Shown: in pieces, positions 12,501-25,604 of the stretch
Layout: every line of letters starts with the position of its first letter
Position numbering within the stretch: the first letter of the stretch is position 1
Assembly: GCF_032884065.1 (NCBI RefSeq)
Contig: NW_027062617.1
Coordinates: 1,054,001 to 1,118,000 of the forward strand
Direction: 5' to 3'
Origin: Artemia franciscana
Taxonomy: Eukaryota; Arthropoda; Branchiopoda; Anostraca; Artemiidae
DNA length: 64,000 nucleotides
The notes under the pieces: generated by a model
What the model was told of the DNA's origin: nothing
Databases searched by the model: none
What the model saw: only the letters and a program-made list of their open reading frames with translations
Translations under genes and position numbers: made by a program

Positions 12501-15500
12501 AAAGAATCGAATTTTTATGCTGATTCTAAATATATAAAAGTTACGAGCCTGAGAAAATTTGCCTTATTTTGGAAAATAGGGGAAACACCCCCTAAAAGTC
12601 ATAGAATCTTAGCGAAAATCACACTATCGCATTCGGCATATCAGAGAACCAAAAATCAAAAATTTCAAGCTCCTATCAACAAAAATGTGGAATTTCGTAT
12701 TTTTTGCCAGAAGACAAATCACGGGTGCGTGTTTATTTGTTTTTTGTTTTTTTTTTTTTCCCCAGGGGTCATCGTATCGACCAAGTGGTCCTAGAATGTC
12801 GCAAGAGGGCTCATTCTAAGGGAAATGAAAAGTTCTAGTGCTCTTTTTCAGTGACCAAAAAATTGGAGGGCACCCAGGCCCCCTCCCACGCTCATGTTTT
12901 CCCAAAGTCAACGGATCAAAATTTTGAGATAGCCATTTTATTCCACATAGTCGAAAACTTTAACAACTATGTCTTTGGGAATGACTTACTTCCCACAATC
13001 CCTCGGGGAGGGGCTGTAAGTTACAAACTTTGACCAGTGTTTACATACAGTAGTAATGGTTATTGGGAAGTGTGCAGACATTTTCAGGGGGATTTTTTTG
13101 TTGTTTTTTTTTTGGGGGGGGGGGGGGTTGAGGGGAGGGGGCTATTTGGGAGGATCTTTCCTTGGAGGAATATGTCATGGGGGAAGAAAAATTCAATGAA
13201 AAGGGTGCAGGATTTTCTAGCATAACTATAAAAAACAATGAAAAAATAAACATGAAAACGTTTTTTCAATTGAAAGTAAGGAGTAGCATTGAAACTTAAA
13301 ACGAACGAAAATTATTACGCATATGAGGGGTTCTAAAAATACTTTAGCATAAAGAGCGAGGTATTTAGGAGGAGATAAATACCTCGCTCTTTATGCTAAA
13401 ATATTTTTAGTAATTTCAACTATTTATTCTAGTTGAAATTACTAAAAATTCTGATTCAGGGGTCATTCTTAAAGAATTGGGCCAAAACTTACGATTAGTG
13501 TGAAGAGCGAGATATTAACGAGGGTACAAACCCCCTGGTATACATAATAAAAATATAAGAATATAAAAGTTTGGTACGTAAGTTAATTCTTAAGTTACGT
13601 ATATTTTTTACTAATAAAAACATTGAACACATCGTTAAAAATTAAAAGTTCTAGTTGCCTTTTTAAGTAACTGAAAAATTGGAGGGCAACTATGCCTCCT
13701 ATCTCACCCCTTATTTCTCAAAATTGTCTGATCAAAACTAAGAGAAAGCCATTTTGCCAAAAAAAAGAATTAATATACAAATTTCGCGGAGAGCCAAAAT
13801 CAAAAATGCATTAATTCAAAAACGTTCAGAAATTAAATAAAAAGAAGGTTTTTTAACTGAAAGTAAGGAGCGACATTAAAACTTAAAACGAACAGAAATT
13901 ACTCCGTATATGAGATGGGTTGTCCCCTCCGCAATCCCTCGCTCTTTACGCTAAAGTTTGACTCTTTGCCACAATTCTGCTTTTTAAAATAATTAAAAGC
14001 TTTAGCGTAAAGAGCGAGGGATTGCGGAGGAGACAACCCATTTCATATACGGAGTAATTTCTGTTCGTTTTAAGTTTTAATGTCGCTCCTTACTTTCAGT
14101 TAAAAAAAAACTGTTTTTTTTATTTCATCAACAAACAGGACTGATATAGTGGCTAGAGTGTCCCATTAAAAATAGAGACTTTATGGATCTTATGAACAAG
14201 GGAGAAGCATTTGGACCAGTTTCTACCAATCAACATATAATCGAGTGGTAAAATAAGTAAGTAAGTAAGTAAGACGGCACTAGACCCTTAAGGTTCAAAC
14301 CGGCGGTGCTGATCTCCGTTTCATGGCCCTTCAGCCAGGAAGTGCAATGGGGGGCTGGAGGTCAAGCATCCTGTGCTTTCACACACCCTTCCTGCTTACC
14401 TTCCCCAGATTTCTCCAGGTACACATTCAGAGCTGGGTCGACTCTGGCTGAGCTTTCAGAGTCACGCCACTGACACCGTCCCAAACTAAATAACTGGTCA
14501 CAACTGGGTAAAATATTCATCTTAAGTCGTATTCCCAGTCTATTAGTTCCAGCTTTCTGTCACCTTATTTTACTTGAATTATGAAGTTTTTATTGTTCAG
14601 TAGCTAAAATCCTTTATCACCTAACTTTGTGCTTTCTAGCCCTATGAGATGAGTTTCTGGAAATTCCAACGAGTCAAATTCAAAATGTACTTTAATATTT
14701 AATTTAATATGTATTCTTTTTTAAAATACAACATCATTTCAGAAACATTTCTATTAATGGCCCATTGAAGCAAACAGACTTCAAGTATCTGTTTGACCTT
14801 CGAAAGGATTTTCAAAAATATTCATTATAACTTAATGTCTTCTACAACTAATATTGGCGATGCATTTGAGTCAATTAGAATCTTAAAAAAAAAAATCAAA
14901 TTAAATTCTTCCTCGCTGATCTATTTTGAAAGTAAAATCGACGCCATTGCACTTGGCAGCATTGTTCCATATCAATAATATTTGATACAGATGCTTAGTC
15001 AAACATTTCGTGGTAACGAACTGTAAGTAAGTAGCGACTATAAAATTCATTAAGTCTAATGTTACTCATCAAAGGCTATGACCCTGAGAACATTTTTCCT
15101 TTTACAACCTTAAAACATTGGACAGCAACTAGCCCCCCTTCCACAATTTTTCCCCTAAGTCGCCTGATAAGAATTTTGAGATAGCCATCTTGTTCAACAT
15201 AGTTGAAAGTTCCAATAACTATGCCTTTGAGGATGACGTGAATACCGCCCCCTGCCCTAAAGCTTCTGGAGGAAGGCTGCAAGTTATGACATTTGCCCAT
15301 TGTTTTATGTATGGTATGAGTTATTGGGAAGTATACAAACTTTTTTCCTGGGGGGGGGGTATTTCCAAGGTCAGAATTATACGTGGGGACTGATTTTACA
15401 GGGAGGAACCATTCAAGGAGGATTTTTCGTTTTTCCATGATTTGGAGAGGACAGATTTCCAGGCATTATTTGAAAAACGACGAAAAATTAAATAAAAGAA

Positions 15501-18500
15501 ACAAGTTTCTTCAACCGAAAGCAAGAAGCAGCATTAAAACTAAAAAGGAAAAAAAATAACGTATATGAAAGGGCTGCCCCCTCCTCAATACCCGCTCTTT
15601 ACGCTAAAATTTGACCTTTTGTCCCAGTTCTTCAAGAACGACTCCTGAAACACAAAGGTCGTTTAATTAGAATAAGCTTTTTTAAAGGAGTAAACAACTT
15701 TCGGGTAAAGAGCGGGGTATTAAGGAGGGGGCAACCTCTTTCTTATACGGAATTATTTTGTCGGTTTTTTAATATTGCTCCTTACTTTAAGTTAGAAAAA
15801 ATTATTTTTTAATTTAGTCTTGATAAGATCTAAGATCTAAAAGATCTATCAAAACAAAGAAAACTTGAAAAACAACGGATCTATGGCCAGTAGATAAAAA
15901 CGAAGAAGAATTAGACGAACATATCATCGGTCTAAACTAAGGCGTCCAAAAACCAAACTAATATATCACATAAAAATTGTAAATAAAAGGTTTTATGTAG
16001 GCTAGAATAAACACAGTTGTTTTCTTATCAAAATGCAAACAGGAAACATAATTATTTTATAAACTATAAAACTATTAGCTTAGTCTTGACGCTATACTCG
16101 ACAAGCTATAAAGCTATTAGTTGTAAAATTGGTCAGCCATGACGAAGCCAAATAAAGAAATTTTGGAAAACAATGGATCTATCGCCGGTAGGTTGACAAA
16201 CAAGAGCAATCAGGGAATGACCAGTTGCTTCTGCGTGATGTTCCTTCTTGTCATAGAAGCGCCTCATCCAATTATAATGTTTTTAACTTCCGCGGTTTGG
16301 TCACAAAGCAGCATTGTACTCATCGTTTCATTTTATTCTTCTGTGATTTTTCTTTTCTTTAAATTTTTATGTTTTGGATTATTTCTTTCTTAACACCAAG
16401 GATGCCTTGTTGCATATAGTCAAAACGTTCGTGTGACTGTTCTTCTTTTTCTTCCTGAAGGCCATGGACCCATTGTTTTATAAGACTTTCTTCTTTGAAT
16501 TTTACGCTGTGTATTATTTAGTCAATTTAAAACTGCATAAGTGAGGTATGATTATGACAAAAAAAGGAAATTTAATGTAATGTAATGTTAAAATTTTCGT
16601 AGCTCATATAATTGACTTACCAATAAAGTGAACACACCACTCGATGCCTTTTTTATGTTCTTTGCGTATATAATAATCGCTTCTACTGCAAATTCAAATT
16701 CAAGCACTTTGTGGAGCTCCTAAAAATGACGAATTTTCGCTTAAAGTATGAGTTATCAGTCGTTTTCGACAAAATAATGCTACGTTTCCTCAGCGCCATT
16801 TTCTCGGTCGTTTTCGACAGAATAATACTACATTTTTTCAGTGCCAAAATTATCCATAATAAGATTAGTTTAGGTTAGGTTAGTTTGGGTTAGGTTAGGT
16901 CAAAAACTGCTTAAATTTGAATTGTAGTAAAAGCGATTATTATATTCGCAAAGAGCATAAAAAAGGCATCAAATGTTATGTTCAGTTTATTGGTAAGTCA
17001 ATTATATGAACTGCGAAAAATTTACCAATGTAATTTGACAGTTTAAAAACATAAAGTCTAAATGGGCACAACAAGAAGATTTTCTAAGTTAATTAATTCA
17101 TTTTGAAAGAAAAATTGACCCTTAAAGATATTAAATCGACCCCCCTTCCTTCCATACTAGCATCTTTATATAGTCCAAATGGACGTAGATAGGATATTTT
17201 CCGAGAGGGTTTAAGAGTAACTAGCTAGGGAAGGGAGGTTAATTTATCCTTACAATACTTTGCCCTAGGTCGTTATTATGGCTTTTTCAAGGGAGTAGTG
17301 AGTTTCTTAGGGGCACTACTTCCCCTTGTCCTTTAGCTACGATCATGAAACCCAACTAGGCACGACTTCAAACCTGCAACAATTATGAACAAACTGATCA
17401 TGGAAGATTTAAATCATAACTGAAACTATAGTTAGATCATGGGAGGGTGAAAAAAGTTTATTTTCAGGGGCTCAAATAATGATCTACACTTCAGCCCAAA
17501 AATAAAATATTATAGATAAGGGCATCACAATAGACTGAAAAGATATAAATATTATTGAGACTGAATGAGGGAGGGGTTAATAATTTATCCTTGCGACGCC
17601 TATACTTCTGGTGTTTATGTGCTATTTGAGAAGATACTGATCCCCTAATAGCCGAAGTTTCTTCCTAAGGGCGTTTCATTGTTTCACAACCCCGGTATCT
17701 TGGGTGTTACCATCTAGCACCTTTCTGTGGACCGATATCAAGGGATCAACCTAACCCTTGTAATGAAAAAATTACTATCAGTTTGTGATCATGCTTAACC
17801 CTTCTTTGTTAAATAATAAAAACTTTAATGACTATAAATGGTGGCTGATATAAATCTACGGGCGTAAACAGGGCTGGACAAAATTAAGCATTTGATTTAT
17901 TTATTTACTTTTGGGAAGCAAGCTATTATATCTTTTTTTTTAAAGGTGTGCGTTTATGATGGCGATTAAAAGTGACGAATAAGAAGTGGTCGCGCGATGT
18001 ATTTTTTATAAACCATTGAACAATTATATCTGAACAGTAGCGAAAAGTCCAATACTCTCCGTTAAAGATTTTTGACACATACCGGTCTAAACCTCTCTTC
18101 AAGACTCCGCTTCTTCGCGCAAGTGTAGTGACAAATATTTAGCACGTTATATATGCTCTGATATGACTGAATGCCAAGAAACAGCTGAAACTACTGCTCT
18201 GACGTGCTGGGAACTTCCCAGTCAGCGCGCTATGATGTGTGGTATTTTTGAACAAAGTTTTCGCTACTGTTCATATGCACTTATACTATGCTAAAAGGTT
18301 ATGATCTTAATTTTTTCTAGGATCTACTACCCATGAATATATATTTAACATTAACATTTATAAATTCTCCAACGCTTTGCTAGCCAATTATATTGTCTGT
18401 GGAAATCTTTTAAAATCTTTTAATGCCTCTGAAAAATTACATCGATCCAGTTATACCACCTTTAGATTAAATAGAAACAATAAAATAACCACAAATATAT

Positions 18501-21500
18501 TTGCAATTTCCACTAAAAGCAATCCCTTAAAACAAGTTTGATCAGAAACAATCCATACAAGAGGAACGAGTGAAAAAATTGCCTTTTTTTAGGGATATCG
18601 GTAGATAGCTGAACAGCCATCTGTTTCAAATGAGATAAACAAATTTTTGTACTTGTACGACAAACCCACTACCACTCAAGTTGTTAATTCATTGATGCAA
18701 TATACAACCGGTTTTTTCGTTAGTTTCTTCCAGCTAAGCATGAGACACGACAAAGAGAAGTGAGAGAATAGATGGAAAATATATAATTTGGGCTATACAT
18801 TTGCAAATTTGGGGGGGAGTATTTAGACAGTGTGAATTTAGAAAAAATTGTTACTACAAAACATGCAGAACAACTGTACCTTATGCATTAGGCATGTATA
18901 CCCGCTATACCTTACCCACACCCCTTAAGTGCAAATATATAGCCCAAATTTGTTTCTAAAGTGTCAGAGAAACATATTAGAAGAATATTAGGTAGTGGGT
19001 ATATCATAAAAGTACCCAAATTTCTCTTCCCCGCTGGCTCTCCCTCAAACATACCGACAGAAATTTCATGAAAAATAGTCCATACACAGGTACGAACCTA
19101 AAAATGACCCCTTTACAAAAGAGCCAAAGTACACATACCCGTAGATGCCTGGACAAATATCTGTTTTAAATGGGATAAGTCATTCTTCAACTCGACAATA
19201 GCTCCTTGTAGCTCTTTATTGCTCTCTTCAAGCTGCTCAACTCTCTGTTGGGACATCACTTTAGATCTCTTACTTCTTTCTCTACTTTTCTTTACAGCTT
19301 CGTTGTTTTTCTCCCTTTGTTTACTAGAAGCAAGAAACAGTCAGAGCTATATTATTATTGACTGATTCCTATTAGAAGAAAAGAAAAACAAGCAGAACAA
19401 TAAAGTCAAATAGTCAGAGAAACAGCTAGACAGATACATAGCCTGGGGAACCAATTAGGGGAAAGAATTTTCTCCCCCAGATTCACCCCAGGCTTTAAAA
19501 AGTAGTGTAAACTTTGAAAGTAGGTTAGATAATATAATTAAATTCTTAATCATAATTAAGTTCTCTGAAATTCCTACTTCCTAAATGACTACATTAATAT
19601 TATAGATTCTGAGCATTTGTAGCAACTGACAGATTAAACTAGGTCAGTTCCTGTCACATGCTTCAATGTTTGTTTCCTTGTTTCAGTGTATATAAGCCAA
19701 CGTTTTAGATTATTTTAGTCAGTCCTTATTCTGTGTCTGTCCTCGTCGTGTGTACATTTAATGTATTATATGTGTAAATAAACATTTTTATTACACTTTA
19801 TGAGAGTTAGAGATACTAGATATCCTCCACCGGTCGAACCCTATACTGTAGGCCAACGCTACCGTAATGTTCTAAAGAAGAGAACGCAGAGAGAGAGAAG
19901 AGGAGCCTTTACAGTAGATTTGGGTATCTTCATTGAAAAGTACCTATTTTGACATTTTCACTAAAAAATACCGTTCTTTTTGGTATTTTCAATGAAAAAT
20001 AGGAAATCAATAATACTAATTTAAATTTAAATTAAAAAAAAAATCAGTTTTCTCACCTATATTTTTATGAATTGGCATCTCCTACATACAACTAACTAGA
20101 GTTCGTCAGCACAAAAAGTCATATTGGAACAAAAAATCATACTTTAGCGTAAAGAGCGATTTATTAAGGAGGGGTAACCTCCTCATATTCGTAATATTTC
20201 TGATCGTTTTAGGTTTTAACGTTGCTCCTTACTTTCAATTGAAAAAAAACTCTTTTTTTTATTTAATTATCAATAAAACACAAGTAATATTTTAGCCTTT
20301 AAAAGGTCTTGAGTAAAGAAACAGCCGAACTATTATAACAATTATTTGTGGTAACTTTGATTTGTTTTAGGCTTCATTTATTCGTTCTTAGTAATTACTG
20401 TTTCTTTTAAGTTTGATTCATTATATGACTACTTCGGTTAGGGTCTTAATATTGCTTTCTACTTTACCAATATTTTTTTTCTATATTTTTCAATTTAATC
20501 ATAAATAAAACTTATTAGCCAATATTATCATTATTAACATATTAATAAGGTTGTCAAGTAAAAACCAGTGTAAATTAAATAAAAAAAAAGTTTTCCATGA
20601 CAAATAAGGAAAGAATTCAAAACTGAAAACACACAGAAATTAGCTTAAATATGATGCCTTACATCTAAAACAAGCAGAAATTATTATGAAAGAAGGGATA
20701 AAACCTAAAGTGAACAATTAGCTCAAACTTAAAAGAACAGAAACTAAGATAAACAGACAAAGAGAACAGACGGAACTGCCAAAACCCACAAAAAGAACAA
20801 AATAACCGCCATTCTCAAGAGCCTCTAAAGATTAGTGTCACGTCCTGAAAACATTGAAGGGCAGGGTGTTTTTTATTCAGCTTAACATCCCCTCAACTTG
20901 GCCCGAAAGTTTCAAGCTATTACCCTTAGATGCCCCTAAAATATTGCAGCATTATTCTTTTCATCGTTTGGATGCATACAGTGCCCTTTGATCCAGTTCA
21001 ACTTCCCCCTAAATATTCACTGAAAGTTTCAACATGATACCCTTAGCTGTTCCTAATATATTGCAGAGACGCCCTTTTAACAACATCTATGTACATAGTG
21101 TCTTTTGATATAGTCCAGCTTCCCCTGAAGTTTCAAATCAATACCTTTAGCCTGTTCCCTAGATATTACAGACATGCCCTCTTGATCAACTGGATACACA
21201 TAGTGTCTTTTGATTTTTATATTTTTATTATTGAACCTTATTAATGCAACTGTTTTCTTCTTTTTAAACCCATTCCTGACAAACGTTTAGAAAAACCTTC
21301 GGCAAAAAAAACTTTGAGTTTGAACTATTAATATGAACTATTAATATTGAACTATTATAATGCAAACGATACTATAGCTTTTAGGGGATTTAGTGGACGG
21401 TAATACAAAGCTGTTTTGTGGCCATTTGTGTTTCTTTTAAGTTTGCCTTCGCTGGATACCATAATTTCTGTTAGTCTTATGCTTCATTTTTATAGTCATT

Positions 21501-24500
21501 TTTGTTCATTTTAGGCGAAATATAAGATAATTTCTGCACACATTAAGTTTTAAATTCTTTTTCCAATTTTCTTGGAAAAAAATTGTTTTAGAAAGTTTAT
21601 TTTTGACAAGGATCAAACAGGGAGACCATTTGAGGCGTGACACGGACCTTATCTGACTTCGAAGAAATGATGGTTCACCCCCCCCCCCATTAAGAGAAGC
21701 AGAATGTCCCTCTGCAAGCATTCAGTCAGAATTTTGCTTCAAGGGAAGGGGGAGGGGTCGGTAAAAGTATTTCTAACAGTAGAAGTTAATGCGAAATGTG
21801 ATACGATTAATGTTAAACTTTAACCAATCCTCTTTATAAGAAAAATGATAAGAATAAATGCTGGAATCATAAAAGCATTAGCTTGATTTCTGTCGGATAG
21901 TGCACGTGAAAAGCAATGAAACACTTCCGTGTCACCAAAATTAGCTGAGATATACTTTCGAGCATGTTCTTTAATATGGCCCGATTACGCACGCAAATTT
22001 TTTCTCAAAAAGCCGCTAGGTGGCTTGAAATCCAAGATCGTGGACGAAAATACGAGTTTGCCAAAATGAGAAGACATGGCCGTTCAAACAGGCTAGTATG
22101 GGGTAATGGATGGCACAGGTTCCAAACGTGCTTAAAAATAACCTAAATTGTACCATAGTGCTGCTAGGTTCCTCAAATCCAAGATGGCGGTCGAAAATAT
22201 GAGTTTGTCAAGATTAAAAAATATGACCGCTCAAATAGGCCAGTATGGAGTAATCGATGGCAGAAGTTTCGTAGTTCCGTTCACAATCGATGGATTGTGA
22301 ACGTAAAACTAACCTAAGTTGTACCGCAGTGTTGCTAGGCACTTCAAGTTCAATATGGCTGTCAAAAAATAAATATTTGTTAAAACAAGAAGTAATGACT
22401 TCAAATGGGCGGATTAGGAGCAGTCGATACTTCAGATTCTGAAAACGCACGTATATGCAGATAAATTTACCTTAGTTGTAGCGTTGATCCGCTTGAGGTC
22501 TAAAATGTAGTTGACCCGTTGATCCGCTTTGGGTCTAAAATCGAAGATGGTGGAAGAAAATTTCAATTTTACGAATCGCACGAGGTTCATGATCCCGATA
22601 TAACAGGCTGGATTGGTGTAATTAATGCATCAGTTTTAAAGATCGTTCTGTCATTCCGACGTACGCCTAATAGTAGTACAGTCTGTACAGTAAAAATTGC
22701 CTACGTATGAAACCATGACGCGTCCAATTTGTTACCTTTGTTCATATTTGCTAAACCAGTTAAATATCAGTTAATCAGTTAAAAATCAGTTAAATATCTA
22801 TTAATTCTTCATCTCTCTATTTATTGTAAATGAATCAACAGAAGCTAAATGGACGGATTAAAGCATTTAAGAATTATAATTTTATCAGAAATACAAAGAG
22901 ATCAATCTTCTGGTAAAATAAAAAAAAAATAATAAAGACATGATCAACGATTAGGGCACTCTGATTTGCACCAGCACAGTGGACTACAATTAAGGTCAAA
23001 TTTGCCGCAGTGGCACCTTCTTTCGCACCTTTTTTGCGACTACATCGCACTGTCTCGCGACAGACTTTTGACACTGGCGGGAGAGAACCTAACCAATTGG
23101 GAAGCCACTTTCCATCGGTGCCTCTGACCCAGCCAAAGCCAGAAAAACTGGGAAGGGTGTGCGTTGAATCCAGGCTTTAACTCCACACAAGAACTGACTG
23201 CAGTGCAGCTCTAAGGATGTTTCGTAAAAGCGAGTCACTAGATGGAGGAAGTCTCTGCTTGTTCTTGGTCTTTTGTTGTAGAAATGTTTCTTTCCCAAAT
23301 TTATTCACGTCGTCGCAGTCTTATTTTACATCGTATGTCTTTCTGATAAAGCGTTCAAGGTCGGAAGGCTTGTTTGTCAGTTAATGGAAAGGTTCCGTCG
23401 GTCCTGGTATATTTTGCCAGGTCGCAAAGAACTGCCTCTTTGAGTGGTGGATAAAAGAAGAAACGGTATCAAATTTTGTAAACACGTGGAAGAACGAAAG
23501 TGCATGTGATTTAGTCGGCCCGAGCGATCGAACTATTTCGTGAATGGGAACCTACTTTAGGTTGGTACCGACACCAAACACAGAATATAGTTCAGATACT
23601 CCAATGCGATCAAAGCGTAAGGTCACAATCACGTCTGTGTCCACTTTTCGTATGAGAATCGACACATGTCCTTGTAAGACTGCGTCACAAGCGTGAAGCA
23701 AAAGGCGGGTGTCAGCCTCTTCGTGTGAACATAGCTGGATGTGGCTATGCTCTTTAAATGCCTAGTTAGCTATGCACGTGTTTCCAGTAGTGCAATATAT
23801 TCGTTTTAACGTTGGAGACTTTTTCACGACAGCATGGGACGGCAGGTTAAACAAGTCTGTTTTGTTTGCATCTACTTGCAGGATTCGTTCCACTTCAATG
23901 GGATTTGTGTGTTCGGAAGAACTTTTAGTCCCCTTGTCTCTCTGACTTCTGACAGACGACTTTAGACTATCCAATCTGTAAACAACGAATACGAGGTCAA
24001 GTTTGTCAACATGTTTGAGCTGATACTCAATCATGGGAAAAAATACATTTTCTGCGTGCTCTCCGATGGTCTTCGAATTCTCTGGGTTCAACATTTGCAC
24101 CGGAGCAGCTCCGTCTATCAGTTTCACCGTAACATTTGGAACATTGACCTCAGTAGTTTTTCGACGCTTTTCACCCGCACTAGGAAGCAAATTACTTAGC
24201 AGAGATTAGAGGGAGGAAGGAGAATGCGTCGATCAATGCGTCAATGTTAAATTAACAATCGAGGAATGCAAGAATCATCAGATCACGTTAGTCCTCAGTT
24301 TTAACGATTACAAATTTGTATTTCGTTCATCTGAAAGAAAAGCTTTAGTTAAGGTCCTATTCTTGTATGGTATACCAGATAAGTCATCAAAGTGATCAGT
24401 GCTATGTATGAGAATAATATTGGTTCGGTTAAACAAGTAACTGAGGCTACTATTTGATTCGGTATAGAGTCAGGAGTTAAGCAGGGTTGTATCCGCTCCC

Positions 24501-25532
24501 TATTTATAAAACATTTAATTAAAAAGAATATTTCCTGAAAAAGAGGCTCTTCAAAGGAAAATAAAGAGCTATGTTTAACTAACGACAAACAGAGATAAAG
24601 CGAAATAATAATTCAAACTTAAAACGAACAGAAATGATCACAAACAGGAGTAGGGCTAACACCTCCCTAACCCTCCTTAAGACCAGAACCTCATTTGCAC
24701 CTTACTGAAAACAGTTTTTATTTCGACCCGTGTGTTTTTGCTTGTTATGACATCAACCGACACATAACAAGAAAAAATATATCAAGGCTAATCAAGGTTG
24801 ACAAATTAGAGGGGTGCTACCCTTCCCTTCCTTTCAAAACCTCTAAACAGCTTTAATGTCCTATGCATTTGATTAAAAACGATATTTATTTTCAACAATG
24901 TATTTTTATTTGTTAAAATATACCCAGCAATAACAAAAAAAAGAAATAAAATCATCCTAATAACGGAGACTATTGAAAAGAACTAATGAAAAAGACTGAC
25001 TGATATATAATCAGAATCGTTTCTTGAAGTCTCAGAAATTTGCGAGGTACTAAATTTATAAAAGAGGGAATGCTTAAAATATATTTTGTTTTCAGAAAAG
25101 CATAAATGGCATTCTGCCTTTTACAGAATGCTATAAGACACTCTTTGGAAAGCTGAGGGGGCGCTAGTCCTATCCCTGTTTTTGGTATTATAAGAAAATG
25201 GATGAACGTTTGGATTTTTCGGCCTTTTACAGGGCTGAAGCAATCCTAACCCCCATCCTGTTACAACCTTGAATATAGACGAATATTGATCGACCACTTT
25301 ATAATAAGAATCCTATTGAGTATAATAAAAATTTGATTAACCTTAGATGCTTGTTTGTTTAAAAGAGAACTCTTTTGTGCTGAATTATTAAAAAAGATTC
25401 TGATTTATTGTTTAAAAATCAAAATAAAATACAACGTTAATTGTCAATTCAACCAAATTTGTAGTCGGATGAGATCCCCTTGGTTCTGAAACTTCATTTG
25501 GGGTATATTAATGGCCTTGGGTTTAAGCAGAG

Positions 25533-25604
<72 letters not shown>

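Noticed and set aside
12351..12794. 147-codon plus-strand frame, the longest in the window
   Set aside because: It starts in intronic spacer and runs through the family A 5' end; homologous frames are broken in other copies, so no protein is conserved.
16139..16393. 84-codon frame with a hydrophobic end
   Set aside because: It overlaps a short dispersed repeat phrase also found near 15880, has no splice context and no recognised family; hydrophobicity comes from T-rich codons.
22874..23298. Separate small genes suggested by two minus-strand frames
   Set aside because: They are pieces of one decayed element protein that extends from 24190, in shifted frames.
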